Source: Drechslerella dactyloides (Eukaryota; Ascomycota; Orbiliomycetes; Orbiliales; Orbiliaceae). From it: a DNA stretch of 64,000 nt. Under the pieces are notes generated by a model, which had not been told where the DNA came from, did no database searches, and saw only the letters and a program-made list of their open reading frames with translations. Numbering within the stretch: the first letter of the stretch is position 1; every line of letters starts with the position of its first letter. The stretch is from NCBI GenBank assembly GCA_020064725.1, contig JAGTWJ010000013.1, positions 186,001-250,000 of the forward strand, in the 5' to 3' direction. Positions 34,201 through 45,485 of the stretch are shown in pieces. The position numbers and the translations under genes are program-made.

Positions 34201-35943
34201 GCGTCGGGATCGAACGACGAGAGAGTCAGGCTCTGGGACCTTGCCACAGGAGCAGCGCTGGACATTCTATACGGGCATACAAAAAGGGTCAACAGCGTAG
34301 CGTTCTCGCCTAATAGTAAGATACTTGCATCAGGATCGGATGATAAGATGGTCATACTCTGGAACCCAGCTACAGGAGCAGTGCTGGACATTCTACGCGG
34401 GCACACAAATGGCATCCACAGCGTAGTGTTCTCGCCCAACGGCAAGACGCTCGCATCGGCATCGCGGGACGAAACGGTCAGGCTCTGGGACCTAGCTACC
34501 GGAGCAATGTTGAGAACTCTGAGCGGGCACACGAAGGGGGTCAACAGCGTGGCGTTCTCGCCCGACGTCAAGACACTCGCGTCGGCATCGGCCGACGAGA
34601 TAATTAGGCTCTGGGACCCGGCTACAGGAGCGGCGCTGCGAATACTGGAGGGCCACACGGATGTTGTCGAAGATATCGCGTTCTCCCCCAACGGCAAGAC
34701 GCTCGCGTCGGCAGGATGGGACAAGACGGTCAGGCTCTGGGACACGGCCACAGGAGCGATGCTGAACATGCTGCAAGGGCATACAGAATGGGTTACCAGC
34801 ATAGCATTCTCGCCCGATGGCAAGACGCTCGCGTCGGCAGGATGGGGCAAGACGGTCAGGCTCTGGGACACGGCCACGGGAGCGATGCTGAACATGCTGC
34901 AAGGGCATACGGGATTGGTTAACAGCGTGGCATTTTCGCCTGACGGCAAGGCGCTCGCGTTGGGATCGCGGGACCGCACGGTCAGGCTCTGGGACCCGGC
35001 CATAGGAGCGGTGCTGGACACGCGAAGCAGGCATACAGGACAGGTCCACAGCGTGGTATTCTCGCCCAACAGAAAGATACTCGCATCGGCATCGAATGAC
35101 AAGACGGTCAGGCTCTGGGACGCGGCCACGGGAGCAGCGCTGAATACATTAAATGGGCATACTGGATCGGTCAGGAGCGTGGCATTCTCGCCTGACAGCA
35201 AAACGCTCGCGTCGGCATCGTGGGATGACGACACGGTCAGGCTCTGGGACACGGCCACAGGAGCGGTGCTGAACATGCTGCAAGGGCATACTGGATCGGT
35301 CAGGAGCGTGGCATTCTCGCCTGATGGCAAGGTACTCGCGTCGGGATCGGATGACAAGATAATTAGGCTCTGGGACCCGGCTACAGGAGCGGCGCTGCGA
35401 ATACTGGAGGGCCACACATATGCTGTCAAAGATATCGCGTTCTCCCCCGACGGCATGACGCTCGCGTCGGTAACCTCCAACACGATCAGGCTCTGGGACT
35501 CGACCACAGGAGCGGCGCTGAACACGCTGGGCGCGTATCATGGACCAGACAGCGTAGTATTCTCGCCTGACGGCAAGGTGCTCATGTCAGCATCGTGGAA
35601 CGGCACGGTCAGGCTCTGGGACCCGGCCACAGGAGCGGAGCTGCAAACCTGGGACACCGAAGAAGATCTTACCGATTTACATTTCTCCGAGGATGGCCGA
35701 TTCATCAACTTTGCTAGCGGATCCCTTTTGATCGAGGCGGCTGACAAGGACGAAGAGCAGCACGAACGCATTCTTATTGAATATGAATGGTTGATTCGAG
35801 GCGGAGAAAGGCTCATCTGGCTTCCGCCTGATTACAGAGCAAGCTGTTCAGCTACATACAAAAATATGATTGTTTTAGGCCACGATTCCGGCGGTGTCTC
35901 GTTCTTTACGTTTAACAGCTCGAACTCTTATTTTTTGTCTTGA
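31228..35943 (+). CDS. PNP_UDP-NACHT-WD40 NLR receptor, about 1,527 aa
   Basis: Three exons: 31228-32155, 32235 (or 32238)-33838 and 33892-35943. Intron 1 (GTTAGA..CAG) ends in a CAGCAG tandem acceptor. Intron 2 is 53 nt and can equally be placed at 33843-33895. The N-terminal domain (about 1-310) is a PNP_UDP fold with GWICALPVEL, LMVGIAGGAP, RLGDVVVS and MLCFEMEAAGLMD. Next comes a linker (LPIAEGAAFGSYADRHEPEC), then a NACHT with Walker A GRAGTGKST and Walker B VLLIDALDECD, winged-helix parts (RTFHLSFRDFLLD) and LQNQYIISKAPLQTYCS. Twelve WD40 repeats of 42 residues (consensus VAFSPDGKTLASAS..TVRLWD) plus a degenerate last one follow. The repeats are highly alike, as in HET-E/HET-D-class receptors. 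The role is inferred as allorecognition or innate-immunity-like signalling. All frames are open, and a RIP-killed copy lies at 46.9-50.6 kb. Confidence 0.9.
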
Positions 35944-38900
35944 TCACCTTCCAACTTTTTTTTTCTCTCGCAACTGCGGAAGATTCCAGAAAAGGGTTCG
36001 ATTTACAATGTTTTAAATGTATCAGAAATTTCGTTTCATCTATCTCTGTGTATGTTGATATAAGTTGTTCCAGAAACTTCGACGAAAATGATTGCACCTT
36101 ACGGAGATGTGGATATCAAGGTCTGTTTGGGAAGTAGTCGTATAACGTCACCTCAGAACTTATAATGAAATATATGATAAATCATTTGTGTGTTTCTATA
36201 TCAAGTTTATAATAGAATTAATGATGTGCTTGTAGGCATCACAGCTAGCCTGCGATTTTGGGGCTATTTGCCTCAAACTTCGATTTAGACTGTATTTTGG
36301 GAGTATATGGAACAGCCTAATATCTAGGTAAAATAAATAGTTAGGGGCTCAGCATATAAGGCAAAAAGGTATTCATCTAAGTAATCAAACAGGCAATTAG
36401 GTAAACCTAGACAATAATATTTGTAACCAAATTCTGTTTAGTATTCAGGGGAAACTCGTTCAAGCTATCGTGATTGGGATATTGCCCCAGGGAATGTTAC
36501 TGCTACCAAAGGATGCTAATAAGAATGAGTATGGGGCTTTCGGTCGCGGAATTCGCCACCGATGACGCAGCGCAGACGCTTTTACAGAGCTCAACTTGAT
36601 TATAGCCGCTACTCGTTAGCACGAATATAGTATTTATTCCGACCGCATGAACAATCACGAAATTGATTATAGACGCGCAATTAAATTTCTAGCTTTCACG
36701 AACGTTATACCATCTCCAGACTAAGATCGAGGGATGGCTGAGAACTGAGCTGGCGTTATTATCTATGCTCATCTTCATGTTTCAGAATATACACGGGTTA
36801 TAGGTTAACCTAGTATTATAGGTGTTGCATGAGTACACCTTCCTGATTGTCTATCTACGGGTTTGGAAATAGATTTCAGGTATTGTTTGTTAGCCCAGTG
36901 ATAGAGCCTCTATTAAATAGAATTGGAGAGATAAAGGAAGATGTAGACTATTATTTACTATTATTCGGCCATTATATTATGTTCAATAAATAAAATTTTT
37001 GTTTTTTGATGACATGTGTAAGAAATCATATAAAGACTAGTCAAGATATCAAGGTAATACACAAATGTCACAAGGCGAGAGTGGAGCACTAGTGTGTATA
37101 CAGGTTGATACTTAAATTGTCGCTTGGTTTCTAAATACACGACAGCGAAATACAGGTGTTTAAATAGATGAACGACAAAGGAGATAAGGCAGCAAAAGGA
37201 CATAAACAGTACAGGAGATAAAACTGTAAAGGACCTTAATTAAGGCCTCTGGATTCGTAGTTAGTAATGACAGGAATTATATGCATGTGCGAGTTGTTGT
37301 TGCCGGAACGAGGTGGTGTCCTATTCTGGGCATGTGTCTTCGTGTTGTCCTGTGGTTTTTCTTCCAGCCTAGCAAGGCCTGGACTTCTCCAATGATCATT
37401 CGCAGTGCCCCTCCGGCTGCTGCTACTTCCGCCTTTAGTTCTTTATGCCGTTGCTTCCTTGTTACACAGAAAGTCTAAATAAGAATAGCCGTCTATACTA
37501 CCACTAATAATGTGCAGAGAACCCTTGGTTTTATTAATGAATATTGTTCAAAATTACAACTTTGGCATTACTTGCTTGCAGTATAACAATTAAATCAGAA
37601 CACTAGATTTTTTACAAAGTGGAAATTGGGCCTCTCTTCTTCCTCCTGGGCCTCGCTGTCGATCTCCTCTTCCACCAGGACTTGGCGGACCACGATACAG
37701 TCTCGTCTCGGGCTACTACACTAGACGCAAATCCTTTCAACCGGACTTACGAAGTCGCCATCGCTGAAAATGGGACGCCATGACGACCAGCGATTTCAAG
37801 TAGTACAAGGTGGTCATCATTGGCAACCCCGATTCCGACTTTGCCAGTCATTTGAATGTGATAATGGGAAATCGAAACACGTGGGGGACACTATCAAGGG
37901 GAATTTTATTCTCATCAGTGAATCTTATTATATATACCAACTGCGTCAACGCACACAGACAGAATGTTCGTGTCTAAAGCAACTCTAACGCTAATATCTA
38001 TCAAACATTGTTTGAAGGCTATAGTCACTGACACCTATCAGTCCTACAACTCGATATCCATTGTAGCCAATAGGGTGGCTTTCGCTGCCATTAATTTGAA
38101 CTTGTTCACATGTTTCTATAAATGATCTCGAGACATCTTCCTTTAACCTAGTTCTGCATCACTAAGTAGGTCAAGTTCAGGCCCACCACGACCGTAGGAA
38201 TCAATCTGTTCGGTCCCAATCCCCCAGAATTCATGTTCGCCGGTGACAGCTCGAACACACATATCATCCTAGAACCCGTCAGAAGCAACTAAGAGGGCTA
38301 GGAAGACAAGGCATCTCTAATCATACTTTTCGACTAACAAGAATCCTAAATCCGCTTATAGCTTACTACCTAAACTACCGCCTGGCTCTAAAGGCTGAGG
38401 CTAGAACTACCGCCACCTGGTATATCTAATTCCGCCCGATTCTTATGGCCGTGGCTCTACACACCTCATTTCTGGGGCGTCAACTTCTCAACGCCATCAG
38501 TACGGCGAAGTACGGCGAGTTCGCATGCCAGGGGCAACCAAATGGCTTCAGCACCTTTGAATATTGCTAACCAAAGTATCTCTCTACCTCTGACAGCTAA
38601 ATGAGCCGCGCCGCTTACGTCACCAAGATATGGTGGAGTACCATCACTGCGTGACTGCCTACGCCCTGTTCACTGATCAGATCACTTCGGGGAATGTATC
38701 CATAAGTACCATTTCTTTCGACTAAATTACTCTTGCTGTATACACAAGATTATAAAATATTCAAATTAACATACAAACAATATAATATCAAATCCAACTG
38801 ATTCAAATGTCCCAATTTAGCTTCAAAATTTCTCTGAGAACCTTCCATTATTTCCATAGCCTAAAGGCCGCCGTGGACGTCGATGAGGGTGGCAGCTATT

Positions 38901-38989
38901 GGTGGGTTTTGGGGGTTTAGACCAGTCGCTTGATGCCTGAGCGGGGTTGCGCTTTTAGTAGCTCCAGTTCTTCATCATCTCTGGGCGAA
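35944..38989. other. Gene-poor 3-kb region with possible decayed coding patches
   Basis: No intact gene is visible. Between about 37640 and 38700 the composition is less AT-rich, and all plus-strand frames contain protein-like fragments separated by stops, such as YKVVIIGNPDSDFASHLNV (near 37805), VGINLFGPNPPEFMF (near 38190) and FRPILMAVALHTSFLGR (near 38430). This looks like one or more decayed genes, not chance, but I cannot name the family. A minus-strand frame near 37270-37470 is similarly ambiguous. Confidence 0.35.
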
Positions 38990-39372
38990 TCAGACGGAGC
39001 TAGTAGCGGTTGCGGAGTCAGCGGTGGTTGTGGAGTTCGCTAATCTTGTAGTTGTAGCCGAAGTGGCAGATGTAGAGCATCGAGAGATTGCGGCGTCTCT
39101 CAACAGTATACACTCGGCCAAATCTCTCCTTGCAACTTCTCTCTCCTCTAGGCACTGGTTCCGTTCTCTCATCACAGCTTCCTTCTCCGCTTGGCACTTG
39201 ATCAGCTCCTGTCTACACTCGGTCAGGTCCAAAGTTGAGCAACAAACGTTTCAAATTAACAGCAATTGCACGAGAACAATTACCCTGGCTCTGTCACTGC
39301 CTCTGGGGCAGCGGCTGCAAGAATGGTTCCAGAAAATATCCAGAAAGGAGCCAGGAGGGACTGAACCTTCAT
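38990..39372 (-). CDS. Small secreted coiled-coil protein candidate, 103 aa
   Basis: Two exons: 39284-39372 and 38990-39212. The intron at 39213-39283 (GTAATT..GTGTAG) joins them in phase 2 and gives one continuous frame. The Met at 39372 has a good context (ACAATG). The N-terminus is a signal peptide (MKVQSLLAPFWIFSGTILAA) with a cleavable AAAAPEA segment. The mature part is a short, highly charged helix (QELIKCQAEKEAVMRERNQC, then LEEREVARRDLAEC) with regularly spaced Cys, followed by a Thr/Ser/Ala-rich tail. The size, secretion signal, cysteines and location at the edge of a RIP-affected block fit an effector-like small secreted protein, but no known family is recognised. Confidence 0.5.
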
Positions 39373-41296
39373 TGTAGGAGACGGCAATATAATAAAAGTA
39401 TCAATATAATAATGCTCGATTGAATTGTTAACGAGTGATACCGCTGGCCCTGTGCCTTATAATTTTCCGCTGTTTGGTGTTCGGCTCTCTTGAAACTTTC
39501 GAGTGATACCACGGTGACAGACCGGTCTCCTATATATACACTCGAACGGTCAAGAAATTTTCAAATTATGAGACATAGCTATTCCTCGGGACGGGTCTTC
39601 GACCCTAGGAATACAGCTGGCTAATCGATCCGCTCCTGTTTATAGCCGAAATACTGGTATCCCGATCAAAACCACAGGAACCAGATCAGCTAGCAGTACA
39701 GTTAGCTGTCGGTCTGTACCACAAGGAGATAGTATTAGATTCAAGCACAATTGTATAGATGGTGTTTTAGGTGGCGCTTCTTGGTGGATGGCATATCAGG
39801 CTGGATAATGTGCCCTTTCAGAAATGTAACGGGGACTATCCAAAATTTATGATTGTATATCGATGTATCGCTCTCAGCGTACATTTGCCTATCGGTTAGG
39901 AAATTTAATGAGATAGTACGCGTTACAAAGTAGGCTAACCTTGCCCTGGGTGGGTCATAACGCTATAAATAGAGTATTAATCCTGTTAGAGAATGTGGCA
40001 ACGTTGCAGTGCATTGCAGTGAGTCTGGCAGCGACTTCAGAGAGGCGTATGTGGTTTTTTCGTGCACATGGATGACGGAAAGCAGCTGACCTTGTAAAAT
40101 CCCGGGGCAGAATTTGTTCTAGGAACCCGAAGCATTTATAGCTTAGCCGGAGACAGACCTAGGCCAAAAGCAGAATGCTCTTCTATGCAGATGGTCTTAA
40201 GCTACTGCGGAACTTGTTATAAAATCAGTCTGTAGTATCAACAGTGTGATGGCTGAAGCTATAACCCTATGCTCCCAGAATTATATCATAATTTGATTTA
40301 AACATTTCAGTACTTTCTCTATAGGAGCTGAATAAGAGTACTAATTCAACCTTTTGCGCTCATAGATATCAGTTTCCCAAAATTTAGGCACTTTGCCGAT
40401 CTTATTCGAATACATGAAAGTCAGCTTGTTTGAAACACTGAGCTAGCTGTAGTCGGAGCACACTATCCAGTGTCCTCTCGGTATAGTTAAGAAATGATAA
40501 GGACTAAAAGACTTACAAATCTCCGACTTGGCCATTTTACGGCTTGTTCCATGTCACCCGATCTGCATTCGAGAGCTGGAGGGCGCCTCAGCCGCAGTTA
40601 CCAGATCAGGACTACTTTGCAAGCAGGATCATTGGGACATGCCGTTGTTGTAAGGATGACAATCCCAATTTCTAGCATCCAAGTTGCCAGAATAGCACCT
40701 TGTCGTGTGGCTGACATGCGTGAACCATTATTTACAAGGTTCTATCGCATAATCATCACTGCCTTCCAACTTTCTAAGACTTACACAGCCAAAACTTTTG
40801 AAGGAGAATAAGATTCCAGCAGCCATAATAAGATTTAAACCCAACTAAACATTTCATACCAAATTCATTGAGGTTCTAAGGATCCCTTTTGGACTTATTC
40901 ACCATAACAACGAAACGTCAACATAAATTTCCTCCGTGAGCTCATGTCACACCACGATAAGGCTTGCAAAACGCGCGTAAAAAGCTCTGGGAGGCAATTG
41001 GAGGAACCAAGACAGAAAGCAAGAAGTAGGCTCAAAAGAGTAAGTCTAGAAGAACGCAGGACCCAATGCATCGGATACATCTTGGATTCAGCCTTGAGGC
41101 TGATTTCGCAGGCTCGCCTCTTGTAGAGTGGGACACTCAGTGCAAACTAAAATGAGCTGTTGTTGTGAAGCCTGGGTACAACACCACTTGAGGCGTTATC
41201 CAGCTCACTCTAACACAATATTCACCTCCGGGCGAAACAGGGATCAGCCTTGATACAAAGGTTTCCGTTGCATAGGGCCGGTTCAAATCTTATATA
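39373..41296. other. Intergenic region
   Basis: About 1.9 kb. The right flank of the small secreted protein gene includes a TATATATACA-like box near 39530, about 160 bp upstream of its start. The remainder has short, unrecognised frames on both strands and ordinary composition up to the LTR at 41297. Confidence 0.45.
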
Positions 41297-41896
41297 TGTT
41301 ATGAGATAACAGCGCAGCACCCGAATTTCCTGTATAGACTCAGACCCCTATACAGACAACCGTCCCACACAGTAGGCATAGTATGGAGTATTGAGCCACC
41401 TGACGGATTGGACTCCCATACTGGACACACATTTATGTGGGCTAGGCCTACATAGTACCAGAACCCACACAGAACGCGCCGCCACATAGAAAGATTACCT
41501 CTATTATCTTTCTCCCTGAGCACCGGCGATGACTCACGATCACGTGAGTGCTCACCGCGCGACGCTCACTGTTCACAGTGAGCAGTGAGCAGTGAGCAGT
41601 GAACACAACACCTCAACACATCTCCAGCTATCATGTATCAGACATCATGTATTTAACCAGCCTGCTTCACCCTTGATTGATGGCTTCTCTCCTGAGAACG
41701 ATCGGTCAATTTCAAGCCTATAGTATCCTAATAGCTAGCCTATTTACTATCGTTGTTACACACTCTATTCTCACAGTTATTATTTTACTCGATATATACT
41801 TATCTCCCTCCATTGAGAACTCCGTATGATAGTAACTGAGATCAGAACCTCAAGATGAAGTGCGTTCTGCCCGACGGATTGGGTGGAAGTGTAACA
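41297..41896 (+). repeat. LTR copy 1 of a Ty3/Gypsy-associated family (600 bp)
   Basis: This repeat begins TGTTATGAGATAACAGCGCA and ends GTGTAACA (TGTTA..TAACA ends). It shares long colinear blocks with the copies at 56522 and 58677, including the segments beginning GCACCCGAAT, ACATAGAAAGAT and TCTATTATCTTTCTC, and a CGGTCAA box. It contains a run of AGTGAGC units near 41577-41605. No matching target-site duplication was found (flanks ATATA and TTTTT), and no retroelement coding region follows, so it is a lone or truncated LTR. It is the least RIP-mutated of the three. Confidence 0.8.
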
Positions 41897-42659
41897 TTTT
41901 TTTCTTTATGTTTTATTCTATTTTAATCCACAAATACTCGGGTTTTCTGAGTATTATTTGTAGGATACCACCCGCTTCTACTTTCACCTTCAGATTCTTT
42001 ATATTGGCGTAGCTTCTGCATATAGTATCATTTTCAGTAGCATTTGGGTAGTGTCAGTAGTTAAACAGGTAAATCAATCTTTAATATTGTTAAATCGTTT
42101 TGGTCCAAGCTTTTAAAAGACCGACTGGTGCGGCCCAAACCCGAGCGTCTCGCCCGGATATTATGCGACAAGACAGCATTTGCCAACACATCATTGCAAC
42201 TGCAAACTCTAGAGGCAAAACCCCCGGTTGTAGGTGCCTTTTCCCTGCACCAGAGGCCCTCTACAAAAGGGTCTTGCCTCCACAGCAGGGATTAACCCCC
42301 ACAGTAGGGGTCCACCATCTCAATTTTGTATTGCCTCCGGCGTTTTTCAGTTTGTTGGCTGATGTAATAAACAGGTTTTTGGCTTCATGCTTTCTCTATA
42401 TATAAGCGTGCTCACTCATGTGCTCCGTCATTAACAAGATCAATACACATCACGTTTGCCGACAAAATCTTCGAAAGGACTGTGGGTAATTGTGGCAGTG
42501 TACTGTATACTTGGTTGCTGGCGAAAGTAAAATCCCCCGGTCAGGTACCTGTGCTTGGGCCTCTGCTATACCCTCCACCCACATCATGACTTCATGGCAA
42601 CAGAGTGGATTCATATATGTATGTAATTAATGACTTCAAAACAAAACAAGCTGTAACTA
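41897..42659. other. Spacer between LTR copy 1 and the TIR transposon
   Basis: No gene recognised. GC content is falling toward the AT-rich block. A frame at 42100-42405 has no recognisable feature. Confidence 0.5.
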
Positions 42660-42701
42660 ACGCCGCCCACCGGCCGGCGAGCAACACCACCAACGCGAGC
42701 A
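42660..42701 (+). repeat. Left terminal inverted repeat
   Basis: This is the 42-bp left TIR. It contains an internal palindromic core (CCGGCCGG) and is followed by an AT-rich interior that starts within 60 bp. Confidence 0.85.
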
Positions 42702-44743
42702 ACCCAAATCCCCGGGTTTTTCCAAAATTACGTGCATTCTCCATAGAAAAGCGGAAGAAAATTAGAATTTTTTTATTGTAAGTGGTGCTAGCTATATATC
42801 TACATATATTACAAAACAGTATCTATAAATATAGTGTGAAAAAAAAAAAAAAAACCCTCAACAACACATAGCTAGCACAGCGCCAACAACATCAGGCACT
42901 CCGGCATTAGCTGCACAGTAGTGTTACCAGCACCAACAGTGTCATTAGTAGCAGTACCTGCTGCTGCCAGGCGTGCTTGTGAGCATGTAACTCACTACAT
43001 AATACATTGTTTATCTTGCTTAGTGTGCTGTTAAGCTTATTTAACAAGTATTAGGATATCAACATCAGCCAGCACTTATGCTTTTAATAGATGATGGTAA
43101 CTACCTGTTTACTACTTTTTATACTATTGTTGGAATACTTGTTGTAGCTTATTATTAATAGTTTGAAGTATCTACTGTTGGGTATATAATATTTCTATAA
43201 TTTTTATAATTTTATTAAATTTATATTGTAGTAGGAAAGAAAGGATTTTATTAATAATATATTAAATATCATTTATATATGAAATCAGAATATACTTATA
43301 TACTGGAGTTTTAAAAATACTGACAGCAAGTATATATGTCTCCAGATTATTAATAATAAAATCAAGTAAATCTCTATAGTCTGTTATTATAAAACTTAAG
43401 ATTTTATTCAAGATATATAGAAAATTAAATAATAATAGGCCAACACCCTTCCACCCTCCAGTAATAGTTTTTTCTATGAAAACTATTTAACACATTAGTA
43501 TAATAAGATTGATAAACTTTTTTTTCTTAATACCAATCCCTCCATAATAGTAAAATAAGTTGATAGTATTACTATATGCCTGGGTATAGTGACTAAATAG
43601 GTTAACATTAAGTGATTGTAAATAATGAGTAGAATGCAATGGTAAGTAGAGCAATAATATGTACTGTTATCCATAGTAATTAATAAAGGTAGTGTTGATA
43701 TAGCTGCTATAGTTGTTAAATATAAATATCTATTATAAATGATTTAAACTAGGATTAATGATTTAGGCAGACTTTAGCTAAAAATAGTGCTCCAGTTATT
43801 TAAAAGCAAATTTTTTATTCATTACTTCCTTCTTACTTAACACTTAGTATTATCTATTATACAAATCTTATCTTTTATACTAGTCTACTAAATAAACTTT
43901 ACTTAAGAAAATAACCATTAAAATATAATATTCTCTAGTTACTAAAACATATTCAACCATAGTAATACTCTTTTTGCTACCATTATAAATATAGAATCAC
44001 TACCTTTTATAAATTATTAAGATGATTATATTAGCTGTTTTTACCTACTTAATCATAAAGCCTTTTTTATCTATATTCCATATATTTTATAAGAAAATTT
44101 TATACTTCTAGACTAAATAATTGAATAAAATAAACTACTTAATAATAGTTTTAATATTGTTTGTTTTCCTTTTTTTATTTTTAAGTATTTAACTTTAGAT
44201 TATAGTTAATTTAAGATGGTGCTTTAGAAACCATATAATCTAATTCTTTTTAATCTTATAGTTACCAAATTGTGAGGCCATAAAACAAAGTAAATTATAA
44301 TAAATAGAAAAACTATAGCTCTAGAAGTTGATGATCTATTTTGAAAAAACCCACTCTTATATTACTGTAAGTAACTAGTTTTTAAGCTAAATTTCAAAAA
44401 GTATATAAAGACTACACCCTACTACCTAATGCTAGACTATCAATAAAGACATACTACACATTATAGCTACTTAATTAAATAAAAATACCCAATTTTCCTT
44501 CCATACTTTAATTACTATTTATACTTTTTCTTCTTTCTCCAGATTAAACTACCTATATATCTTAGTTAGTTATTTCTATATTAACAAGCAAAATTTATAT
44601 AAAACATTAAAAAATAAATAATATAGATTAAAGATAATATAATTTACAAAAAAAGGGGAGAGGAATAGGAGAAATCTATAATAGTAATAATATTGTGACT
44701 TAGTATTGTGATATAAAGCACTCAACCTAAATTTGGTATAACC

Positions 44744-44785
44744 TGCTCGCGGTGGTGGTGTTGCTCGCCGGCCGGTGGGCGGCGT
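44744..44785 (-). repeat. Right terminal inverted repeat
   Basis: This is the reverse complement of the left TIR with one difference (CACCGCGAGC here versus CAACGCGAGC on the left). Confidence 0.85.
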
Positions 44786-44961
44786 TATATATATATCCAG
44801 ATTATTACCCCTCCACCATTTACACAAAGCAAATTCTAACTTTATTGTTCTTTTACCTCTACAAAATTACAGGATACAAAAGCTTTTTAAATGATAAGAC
44901 TATCCACATTTACTAGTATTTTTACTATTTTTCTTGTGATTTTTGCTGGACTGGTTGTATA

Positions 44962-45074
44962 TGTTACGTAGCGCAACGGCATAACGCCTACGTCACAGAC
45001 AGCAAAAGTATCGCATATGAAATCTCGGTGATTTCATTGCCGTTGCCCTATATATAGCTGTTATACACATAACA
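44962..45074 (-). repeat. TRIM-like LTR (left copy)
   Basis: 113 bp, identical to 45368-45480. It includes the internal palindrome GAAATCTCGGTGATTTC and a TATATATA box. Confidence 0.93.
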
Positions 45075-45367
45075 CTATCTTCCCCTCCAAAGGAACCAAC
45101 TTCGAGGGTTTACAGCCCCCTTCTCCATTCCAGGAGAAGTGGCGAAATATAAGGCATTGCGCGCCAAACAGCCATGCCAGTGAGAACGCGGCAGCGGGCG
45201 GTTTCGCCAGAGAGGTTTTGCGAACGACGGCCTCCAAGCGGGCACGTGTGTAGACAACACACGCGGCTGGCACCGGCCTGCACCTACACCAAACAATAGG
45301 CGTCCACTGCGTCACAAAGTGCGTACAGCGGGAATCGAACGCATGTCCTCCAGGTGAGATTTCATAG

Positions 45368-45480
45368 TGTTACGTAGCGCAACGGCATAACGCCTACGTC
45401 ACAGACAGCAAAAGTATCGCATATGAAATCTCGGTGATTTCATTGCCGTTGCCCTATATATAGCTGTTATACACATAACA
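45368..45480 (-). repeat. TRIM-like LTR (right copy)
   Basis: 113 bp, identical to 44962-45074 and followed by the GTATA target duplication at 45481-45485. Confidence 0.93.
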
Positions 45481-45485
45481 GTATA

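Larger units (their letters stand above)
42660..44785. mobile_element. 2.1-kb TIR DNA transposon, RIP-degraded, TA target duplication
   Basis: The ends are near-perfect inverted repeats: ACGCCGCCCACCGGCCGG.. at 42660 and its reverse complement ending at 44785, matching over about 42 bp with one mismatch. Both sides are flanked by TA (42658-42659 and 44786-44787), as expected for the Tc1/mariner/pogo superfamily. The interior is extremely AT-rich with no open frame longer than about 80 codons, and no transposase motif could be read. The GC-rich termini survived while the interior was mutated. An alternative is a non-autonomous element that never encoded a transposase, but the 2.1-kb length fits a decayed autonomous copy. 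Confidence 0.8.
44962..45480 (-). mobile_element. 519-bp TRIM-like LTR element with identical LTRs and 5-bp target duplication
   Basis: Two 113-bp direct repeats (44962-45074 and 45368-45480), identical at every base, flank a 293-bp interior. Each repeat begins TGTTACG and ends ATAACA, so it has TG..CA termini with a TGTTA/TAACA inverted end. The whole is bounded by GTATA on both sides (44957-44961 and 45481-45485), a 5-bp target-site duplication. A polypurine tract (GGAGGGGAAGATAG on the minus strand, within 45075-45093) lies just inside one LTR, so the element is probably oriented minus. No gag or pol coding capacity exists. The interior carries a GTTCGATTCC sequence (minus strand of 45331-45340) resembling a tRNA T-arm or pol III B box. 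It sits unmutated in RIP-degraded DNA. Confidence 0.9.

Noticed and set aside
34086..35525. 479-codon minus-strand frame across the WD40 repeats
   Set aside because: It is a shadow of the WD40 repeat array. Its own repetition mirrors the repeat unit and no family is matched.
40640..40800. Possible small secreted protein on the minus strand (signal-like start near 40716)
   Set aside because: The frame stops after about 40 residues, and the only short intron candidate that would extend it creates a stop codon at the junction.
45061..45315. Open frame inside the TRIM-like element
   Set aside because: It runs across the LTR boundary and the polypurine tract and has no gag or other recognisable motif, so it is not a plausible gene.
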